Assembly: GCF_000213175.1 (NCBI RefSeq)
Contig: NW_009799100.1
Coordinates: 3,909,099 to 3,973,098, forward strand
Origin: Neurospora tetrasperma FGSC 2508
Taxonomy: Eukaryota; Ascomycota; Sordariomycetes; Sordariales; Sordariaceae
Reading direction: 5' to 3'
DNA length: 64,000 nucleotides
Shown here: positions 58,301-64,000 of the stretch, in pieces
Numbering within the stretch: the stretch's first letter is position 1
Layout: the number at the start of each line of letters is the position of its first letter
Program-made: the position numbers and the translations under genes
The notes under the pieces: generated by a model
The model's input: only the letters and a program-made list of their open reading frames with translations
What the model was told of the DNA's origin: nothing
The model's database searches: none

Positions 58301-58891
58301 CTTTCCGCCCAAGAAAAAACCCGGGCTGCCCAATCGACCTTCACCAAAGTGGTGCACTCCTCGCTCAACCCGACCGTCAGCGCTGCCGAGGCCGAGGACT
58401 ACGCCCGCTACGTCAGCCACCCGCACCACTTGCCGCTGGTGGTATCGAGCGAGATTGCGCCCGGGGAGGTGGAGCCTGAGTATCAGGAGTATGTTAATGG
58501 GAGTTGGCAGTATCCTGCTTCTATTGTTGTGGAAGAAGAAGATGAAGAGGTGAATGGGGGTATGGTGGTGGGTAGTTATGGGGATGGTAGCGTTGGGGAT
58601 GGGTTGGGGATTACGGGGTATGCTTCAAGTGTGTATAGTGGTTATGGTGGGTACGGAACTCCTGACGGAGGTGGTGGTGGTGGCAATAGAGGAGGTGCGC
58701 CGGGTGGTGTGAATGGAAATATTAATGGTGGAGGGTTAGCGGACGATGACAAAGCGCTTTACATTGAGATGCTCAAGATCAGCGAGAACCCGCTCACCGT
58801 GACGGAAGAGGACGCGCAGAAGAAGAGGTATAAAGCCTATAGGAAGTGGTTGAGGGGGAAGAGCCTTTTCAAGCAGCAGCCGGTGGACTAG
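55322..58891 (+). CDS. FIG4: FIG4-type polyphosphoinositide phosphatase (SAC domain)
   Basis: A single exon gives 1189 residues. FIG4 removes the 5-phosphate of PtdIns(3,5)P2 and, with Vac14, also supports its synthesis by the Fab1 kinase on vacuolar membranes. The SAC domain begins near residue 150 (FSLYETASRFYMVGGD, RILKIDR, YSQKDMNQLL) and carries the catalytic C-x5-R motif CIDCLDRTN with Cys at residue 590. Downstream signatures are QYGGSQLV and the region FLGNYIFAQGQPMLWDLGTD. The N-terminal 140 residues (Pro/Asp-rich) and about 330 residues after the SAC region (Asn, Thr, Gly, His runs) are low in complexity, making this protein longer than yeast Fig4. A conserved tail (EMLKISENPLTVTEEDAQKK...) closes it. 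Confidence 0.95.
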   Translation: MIDAAESDITVASALAGGAPEPGATSSVSPPPPSGSDRDPNNLNPKNPKNPPIPADFEGEGLVKPPFPLLHNNASADAEAEGSRKDKSSRAGAGVGDNDDDEPAVAKPFHRTTSPDPTQRSGALAPEEEEEDVGRLDGTSGERPRSRLKHKMHKFSLYETASRFYMVGGDVTEKRYRILKIDRTAEDASELSITDDKTIYSQKDMNQLLDTIDDGNKGTGGLKLRCTTWGLLGFIKFTGPWYMLLITKKSTVAMIGGHYVYQIDGTDLIPLTSPSFKTDQRNTEETRFLGILNNLDLTRSFYYSYSYDITRTLQYNITREREALLNGQVGPMEDDLNSMFVWNNHLLQPVANALNTPYDWCRPIIHGYFDQAAISIYGRTVHVTVIARRSRFFAGARFLKRGANDLGYVANDVETEQIVSESLTTSFHAPGPKFFASPAYTSYVQHRGSIPLYWTQDNTGVTPKPPIELNLVDPFYTAAALHFDNLFERYGAPIYVLNLVKARERTPRESKLLDEYTRAVEYLNQFLPKENKIIYRAWDMSRAAKSRDQDVIGTLESIAEDVVLTTGFFHNGDGHTSPIRVQNGVARTNCIDCLDRTNAAQFVIGKRALGHQLHALGILEDTTVNYDTDAVNLFTHMYHDHGDTIAVQYGGSQLVNTMETYRKINQWTSHSRDMIESFKRYYNNAFLDGQRQEAYNLFLGNYIFAQGQPMLWDLGTDYYLHHEDPRQWLEKRKRHYINWYTPEFLKPRVLPPYPAIKPNSPQSKIPVSRYDDYWLEYYRPSTLSSFLKMFAYRMNSTLRYIPFKSTQDGRYDLSPFRVRGEVGGTGDGDHTHDRKKVKKEVTFATNRADHFSGTKHLAEDAADNASAMNEKAALAAADNNGGNAPGHHRGLSLQRWLPGSGTKEAATAANTTSATGPSDPTNNNNNTTTNPSRTLGRESSSNNNNTSESTELGDYSYRPFNNYHSNHHQQYQQTPNNRNSNGYTTTPLGENKHLSAQEKTRAAQSTFTKVVHSSLNPTVSAAEAEDYARYVSHPHHLPLVVSSEIAPGEVEPEYQEYVNGSWQYPASIVVEEEDEEVNGGMVVGSYGDGSVGDGLGITGYASSVYSGYGGYGTPDGGGGGGNRGGAPGGVNGNINGGGLADDDKALYIEMLKISENPLTVTEEDAQKKRYKAYRKWLRGKSLFKQQPVD

Positions 58892-59234
58892 GAGCCCGTG
58901 GTTGTTGGGCCGGAAGAGGGCGAGAAAACTACAGGGTATCTGATTAAGGACGTGGATGAGAAGGATAGGGATGGCACGAGGCGGGCTTCGTCGGTGGTCT
59001 TTGTCGTTGTCTCGCCAAATGAGACGAGGAGGGTGTTGACTATGTGTGGGGCCGATCGTGGTGTTCATCATGGAATGGACGGGGCTGCTGAGGATGATGA
59101 TGACTACGGACCCGGAGAGGGTTCTTCCAGAGGACGCAGACGAGACCTTGGGGCTCAAGCCGGAGATGACCAACAAAATCGCTCACCATCCAGAGGCAGG
59201 GCGAGAACCCGAACCCAGGGCCTCTGTGACAACT
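58892..59234. other. Convergent 3' intergenic region
   Basis: This 343-bp spacer lies between the stop codons of FIG4 and TTI2. It must hold both poly(A) sites, so the transcripts may overlap at their 3' ends. Confidence 0.65.
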
Positions 59235-61369
59235 TCAACACTCCAACCCCGAGTCTTGTTCCTCGTTTGACGCCGCGGAGAAGAGCGGGGAAAGACAAGG
59301 TTCTTTCGCCACTAGCGGTTCGACGACTTCGGAGAGACTGATGGCCGGCTTGCCCTCATCCACCTCCGTAGCCAGGACAGCGGCGAGGGCGTCTGCTGTG
59401 TGAACGAGTGCCTGTCTAATCGCCGGGAAGGTGTCTTCCAAGGAATCAGAGGCGTGAAGATTGAGCCAGCAGAGCACCAGGGAATTGATAATCTCACCCT
59501 GCCAAGGCGAGTTGGGGATCCGAGGCCAACATGTTGCGAGGACGACTTGAAGGGCTTTGATAGCTGATAGTAGGGTTGGGGGATGAAGGGAGGCGAATGG
59601 ATCCGTTAAGATTGTCGAGAGCATGGGGATGATATCCTGGTACGAAATTTGACGACGCGAATGGTTAGCATTGTGTCCGTTTTTCATGTCTTCCCTCTCC
59701 CCTCTTGTCAAATTCAACTTTGGGCGTCCACGCATCAGCATCAGTAGCACAGAATAAATACCACGTACCTTGAGATGCTTAACCGCATTAACCCCCATCT
59801 CCATCAGTACCTCTCCCATCTCCCGACACAACACCTCAACGATCCTTACATACTCCTTAGCATGGAAATACCCTAGCAATATTCCCTCCCTGACCACTCT
59901 ATCCAGCAACTTGGTCTTCTTCTCTCCACTCAGCTTCCCCGCCAAACGCCTCAACACCGCATACGCCGGCCCAAGCAACTGCACTGACTCCTCCTCCGGC
60001 GTGATACTAGGCAGATAACTCAAAGTAGGCAGAACCGTGTCCTCAAACACTTTGTTCAGCCCCGTCTGATTCAGAATTATATCCGGAAACTTGTCCAAGA
60101 ATTTCTTCAGAATTACCAGCCCTCTTCTTCGAACGGAAGTGGAGTTATCATCCGCCAGCGTCAGCAGCACCGGAATGAAGAGCGGCCAAGAGTTGGTAAT
60201 TGTCGATTCCTCGTCCGCTTCAGAAACAGTCCAGTCAAACACAGTAATGGCACGCAGATCGACGAATTTCCACGGTTTGGTCTTGCTCGAGTCATCGGGA
60301 AGACCAGAAGGTCGGGCGTCGGGGTTTTGACCGTAGGCGGATGGACGGCCCGAGGGGGTGATGAGTGGCTGGGAAGGGGAGGAGCGAGAGAAGAGGGGGC
60401 GGAGGTAGATGGGGAGAATGTGGGTTATTATGAAGCCTTGTTTCTTAGAGTTGGACTTTTCGGCGGAATCGAGGTGTTGCTGAAGGATGAGGGTGGCGCG
60501 AGCCGCTAGCTCAGGAGTCGTCCATTCCTCGGCGGGATTGGTGTAGGCGATCAGCGTGACGAGGACGTCAGGGTTGTCAAGATTCTCTGGACCACGCGAG
60601 GCGAGGAGCTTGAGGACTTTGAAGCCTGCGTCGGCGGCTGCTAGGCATTGGGTGGTGAGGTGAGCGCGGAGTTGGGTATTGGAGTCGTCGAGGTCGTTTG
60701 AGTGGCTGTTTGGTTTCTGAGGGAAGACGGGGGAGATTGCTCGTGCTATGGAGCGAGCTAGGCGGGTTCCTGGTGAGAGGCTGTCCTCGCCATCTTCGTT
60801 TTCTGAAGAGTTCTCGTCTGCACTTGTTGAATCTTGATCGGGTGCGATTCGGTCTTTGAGAAGTAGGCACGCGAGAACTGCTAGGGTGGATTGCTGTCGG
60901 GTAGGTCTTCCGGAGGTGCTGGAGGTGAGGTTCTGGTTTTCTGGGTTAGCTGCTACTTGACAGCTTGCTGTTACAGCAACTGAAATGCTCACCTTGTTGA
61001 GGTACCGCCTAGCTAGCCCTGCTAACTGCCTGAAAGTGAATGATTCAGGAACCTCTACGTTGAGATCAGTTAATTCGTTGCTGAGGTAGTGACGGAGGAG
61101 GAAGACTCACTGGATTGGAGTTTTTGGCAGGCTTCGTCTGTTGAGATGGACGGGTTCTCATCAATCACAGACCCGGCTGCTGTGACTATGGAATCGAACC
61201 ATTCCGTCTCGTAGTGTAGCATTCTGTCGGAGATTGGTGTGTGTTCTGTTGTGAAGTTTGGATCCATGTGCTGATGAGATGAGTTCGAGGTTGAGCTTTC
61301 GATTGCTTGGCAGACGGACGGATGTGTGAAGCTGAATGCAAGGTACAGTGCGGCCGTAGAGCTCCACAT
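59235..61369 (-). CDS. TTI2: TTI2-family protein (TTT complex, PIKK maturation)
   Basis: Four exons: 61369-61111, 61054-60993, 60932-59769 and 59636-59235, giving 628 residues. TTI2 works with TEL2 and TTI1 as an Hsp90 co-chaperone complex that stabilises TOR, ATM/ATR and other PI3K-like kinases. The helical-repeat protein has the family's best-conserved centre: WPLFIPVLLTLADDNSTSVR, then RRGLVILKKFLDKFP, NQTGLNKVFEDTVLPTLSYL, PSITPEEE, and LLGPAYAVL. The C-terminal part VLATCWPRIPNSPWQGEIIN also fits. The upstream frame continues to about 61402 without ATG, so 61369 is chosen. The last intron (59637-59768, 132 nt) has GTACGT, GCTAAC and CAG, yet contains no in-frame stop; its removal joins KHLK to DIIPML. 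Exon 2 is 62 nt. Confidence 0.88.
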
Positions 61370-62541
61370 AGTGGGTTCTGGATGACAGTGACCTGACCTC
61401 AAGGTGGATACCTTATCTGACCTGGGCTTTTCAAGGAACGGTAGTGTATATCTCTCTAAGTGCCATCTTTACTACCTATGTACCCAATGCCCTTTTTCTA
61501 TTCTGCACCTTTGCTGCTTGTCTAAAACTGGGATAGAGACACAGATACTCTCTCTTTCGGCGTATACGATGGGATATCATCTTGGTATACAAACTGCTTA
61601 CCAGATCGTATGTGCAAGTTTGGATACCCACCGATCCAGCAAGCAGTACTAGTTCTGTAGCGCTGTAGAGGTATCTACATACCTCTACAGGTAGGTAAGT
61701 ACACTACCCCAAATCCCCAAGAGCTGAACATCAAAACACAGAAAGGGTTTGCGGGTGGAAAGCATCCCATCGGGCACGATTTGATGAGCATCCTTGAATA
61801 AACCTCGGGAAATATACAGAATAGAACAAAGAAGATCACGACAAGAGTTGGAACCTTGGACAGCCCCGCAATCGGCCAATTGCTCGGGGTAAAAAAGCTG
61901 GAGAGTTTCTGGGGCCCCGCGTGACCAAGCAGCACTCCATGCTGTGTACATGCCGTACCTATGTAACCGCACAAATCACTGAGGAGAACTGGAGCTGTTC
62001 GTGGCGTTCATCCCAAGTTTCTTATCATTCATGTTCGATTTGTGTTCCCCGAAAGCTCATCATCTGCTCTGCTGTTTTATGAGTTTCAAATTCACTCTCT
62101 CAAGTCCACAACTTTACACTCAATAGTGATCAGGTGAAAGCAGTTGGGTCTTCTCAGCAGATTCCTTAACTCATCGTGAAACAAACGTAGTGTCTACAGA
62201 TAACCTGATAAACTAGAGGTGCCTACCCGAAACAGCCAGTGACCCCGGAGTAACCTCCACCGAACCCCATCTTGCAACTCCATTCGAGGTCAATTACCCG
62301 CTACCCTGGTCGCTGTACCCTACCTCTAGGGGTCTTTGTAAGTGACGGCAGTGCGGGGCAGCTCGTACCTGGATTCGTGGGGCAACTACTCCAAGCTTGA
62401 CGAGCGCTCCTTTTTCATTACCTTACCCTTCTTCCCCCCTCTCCCATATCCTAGCCCATATTCCACCTTCCTTCTCCTTTCCGGTCCTCAATTAGCTGGT
62501 CCAGTTCTCAAGATACTCCCCCAAAAACTGTCAACATCACA
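61370..62541. other. Divergent promoter region (TTI2 / galactokinase)
   Basis: This 1.2 kb lies between two start codons. It contains a perfect 12-bp-arm hairpin at 61663-61690. The 200 bases before the galactokinase ATG are pyrimidine-rich and I found no ATG in them, so no upstream ORF is expected there. Confidence 0.6.
61663..61690. repeat. Perfect inverted repeat, 12-bp arms, 4-nt loop
   Basis: CTGTAGAGGTAT (61663-61674), loop CTAC, then its exact reverse complement ATACCTCTACAG (61679-61690). It lies in the divergent promoter about 300 bp upstream of the TTI2 start and 850 bp upstream of galactokinase. Confidence 0.95.
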
Positions 62542-64000
62542 ATGTCCGGACCGGTCCCCATCGCCAACTCGCTCGAGGACATCTACACCCGTGATGCCCT
62601 TGACACGCAAACAAAACGATGGAACAACCTTCTCTCCAAGTTTGAGTCCACCTACGGCCACCAGCCCGAGTTCGTATCTCGCTCTCCGGGCCGAGTGAAC
62701 ATCATCGGCGAACACATCGACTACTCTTTGTACTCTGTGCTTCCTATGGCCATCACTGCCGACACCATCATTGCCGTCTCAACACACCTACCAGCTCCCA
62801 AGGAAGGAACCTTTAGGATCCAGATCGCCAACGTGCAGGACTCCAAGTTCAAGTCGCGCGAGTTCGACATTCTCTATGATTCCGTCGACATCGACGCCAC
62901 CGTTCACGAATGGACCAACTACTTCAAGTCGGGCCTACGCGGGGCTTTGGAGCTGTTGCGCAAGAAGCACGGGGCCGACTTCAAACCCAAGAGCATGCAG
63001 ATTCTCATGGACGGCACCGTCCCGGCTGGTGGAGGACTCAGTTCAAGTGCTGCTTTTGTCACGGCTAGTGCTTTGGCTGTCATGGCGGCCAATGGCGAGC
63101 AGACGGTTGACAAGAAGGAGTTGACGGAGCTGGCTATTGTCAGTGAGAGAGCCGTTGGTGTGAACTCTGGAGGGTATGTCAAGCATCCAACTAACAAATT
63201 CCATCCAAGAACATACCTAGAACTGACACGATATGACAGAATGGATCAATCCGCCTCCGTCTTCTCCGAGCGTGGTTCCGCCCTGTTCGTCTCCTTCACG
63301 CCCACCCTCCTCGCCCGCCCCGTCTCCTTTCCACCCACCACCCCCGAACTCACCTTCCTGATCGCCCAATCCTTCGTCACAGCCGACAAGTTCGTCACCG
63401 GTCCAATCCACTACAACCTCCGCGTCGTCGAATGCACGCTCGCAGCCGCCTACCTCAACGCCGTGCTCAACCCTCCTGGCACCTTATTGCCCGGCGACGC
63501 CTCTCCCCTGGGCATTTCCCTTCACGGGTTCCACGAAACCTATTTCGCCCTCTCCGAGCATAACTCGGGCGCAACCTCGAGCAAATCCATTACTGAACAG
63601 CTCGAACACCTGCTCGAGCTAACCAAACAAACCCTCACCAAGGAAGAGGGCTACACCCGCTCCGAAATCGCCGCCGTCCTTGGCCTGCCCTCCACCTCTG
63701 AACTAGACCAGAAATTCACCTCCCGTTTCCCCGTGCGCGCCGAGCGTTTCAAGCTGCGCCAACGAGCGATCCACGTCTTCAGCGAAGCGTTGCGGGTGCT
63801 CAAGCTCATGGACCTTCTTGAAACTTCCTCTTCTTCGTCATCATCATCATCATCATCATCATCATCAACTACAAGTACAGCAGAGGACCTCAACAGCCGC
63901 CTAGGTGCCCTGCTCAACGAGACGCAGGATTCGTGTCGTGAGGTGTACGAGTGCTCATGCGAGGAGATTGATCGGATTTGCGCGATTGCTCGGCAGGCGG
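62542..64000 (+). CDS. GAL1: Galactokinase (GHMP kinase family), 3' end outside window
   Basis: Two exons are visible, 62542-63173 and 63240 to the window edge, covering about 464 residues; the C-terminus is missing. The enzyme phosphorylates galactose with ATP at the start of the Leloir pathway. Motif 1 (galactose binding) is SPGRVNIIGEHIDYS. Motif 2, the ATP-binding loop, is PAGGGLSSSAAF, with the Ser-Ala pair kept that is lost in the yeast sensor Gal3, so catalysis is expected. GMDQSAS, formed across the 66-nt intron, holds the catalytic Asp. Motif 3 lies beyond the window. A run of 14 Ser within a disordered loop is coded in part by ten TCA repeats. No linked GAL7 or GAL10 gene is seen. 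Confidence 0.96.
   Translation, partial: MSGPVPIANSLEDIYTRDALDTQTKRWNNLLSKFESTYGHQPEFVSRSPGRVNIIGEHIDYSLYSVLPMAITADTIIAVSTHLPAPKEGTFRIQIANVQDSKFKSREFDILYDSVDIDATVHEWTNYFKSGLRGALELLRKKHGADFKPKSMQILMDGTVPAGGGLSSSAAFVTASALAVMAANGEQTVDKKELTELAIVSERAVGVNSGGYVKHPTNKFHPRTYLELTRYDRMDQSASVFSERGSALFVSFTPTLLARPVSFPPTTPELTFLIAQSFVTADKFVTGPIHYNLRVVECTLAAAYLNAVLNPPGTLLPGDASPLGISLHGFHETYFALSEHNSGATSSKSITEQLEHLLELTKQTLTKEEGYTRSEIAAVLGLPSTSELDQKFTSRFPVRAERFKLRQRAIHVFSEALRVLKLMDLLETSSSSSSSSSSSSSSTTSTAEDLNSRLGALLNETQDSCREVYECSCEEIDRICAIARQA
63838..63867 (+). repeat. (TCA)10 microsatellite coding poly-Ser in galactokinase
   Basis: Ten perfect TCA codons in frame, preceded by TCC/TCT/TCG serine codons, in a region that is a surface loop in the family. 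Confidence 0.97.

Overview
This is 64 kb of nuclear DNA from a filamentous ascomycete, almost certainly Neurospora or a very close Sordariomycete. Genes are separated by roomy spacers. Introns are short and of the fungal type (GTAAGT/GTATGT donors, CTAAC/CTGAC branch sites, short distance to the AG). The proteins are fungal: a zinc-cluster-type regulator, CHO2-type PE methyltransferase, mitochondrial Hsp70, SRP68, a Pet309-like PPR protein, FIG4, TTI2 and galactokinase. From memory, the regulator clr-2, chol-1 and an eIF3g gene lie together in N. crassa, which fits this order; this was not checked against a database.

Layout. 1-1478 (+) is the C-terminal part of a fungal-specific transcription factor, best guess CLR-2. 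A gene-poor 6.9 kb follows. 8396-9723 (+) is a four-exon short-chain dehydrogenase, convergent with chol-1 (10146-13250, -). Then come eIF3g (16051-17293, -) and a PH-domain protein (18549-20900, -). A second gene-poor stretch (5.7 kb) leads to an L-2-hydroxyglutarate dehydrogenase-like flavoprotein (26574-27872, -). Next are a coiled-coil protein (29664-30838, +), a DUF2415/WD-like protein (32280-35001, -), mitochondrial Hsp70 (36797-39031, +), SRP68 (40121-42174, -), a Pet309/CYA-5-like PPR protein (43143-46553, +), an FSH-family serine hydrolase (47086-48117, -), an Arg/Ser-rich protein (49336-50808, -), a single-pass Cys-rich membrane protein (52173-53597, -), FIG4 (55322-58891, +), TTI2 (59235-61369, -) and galactokinase (62542 to the window edge, +).

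The genes do not form a cluster or a shared pathway. They are mostly housekeeping genes for translation initiation, protein targeting, mitochondrial folding and expression, lipid synthesis, PIKK maturation and sugar use, next to one regulator. I worked out exon boundaries by hand from splice signals, reading frame and family conservation; every multi-exon model closes in frame. I saw no transposon, RIP-ruined repeat, tRNA, 5S rRNA or CRISPR array.

The points most worth a second look are promoter-like and intron-like signals inside the two gene-poor stretches, a 9-bp motif over-represented only between genes, a perfect 12-bp-arm hairpin between TTI2 and galactokinase, two introns that stay open in frame when retained (eIF3g, TTI2), a 17-nt microexon, and a possible dual-start (mitochondrial/cytosolic) dehydrogenase. 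None of these amounts to a demonstrated new system.
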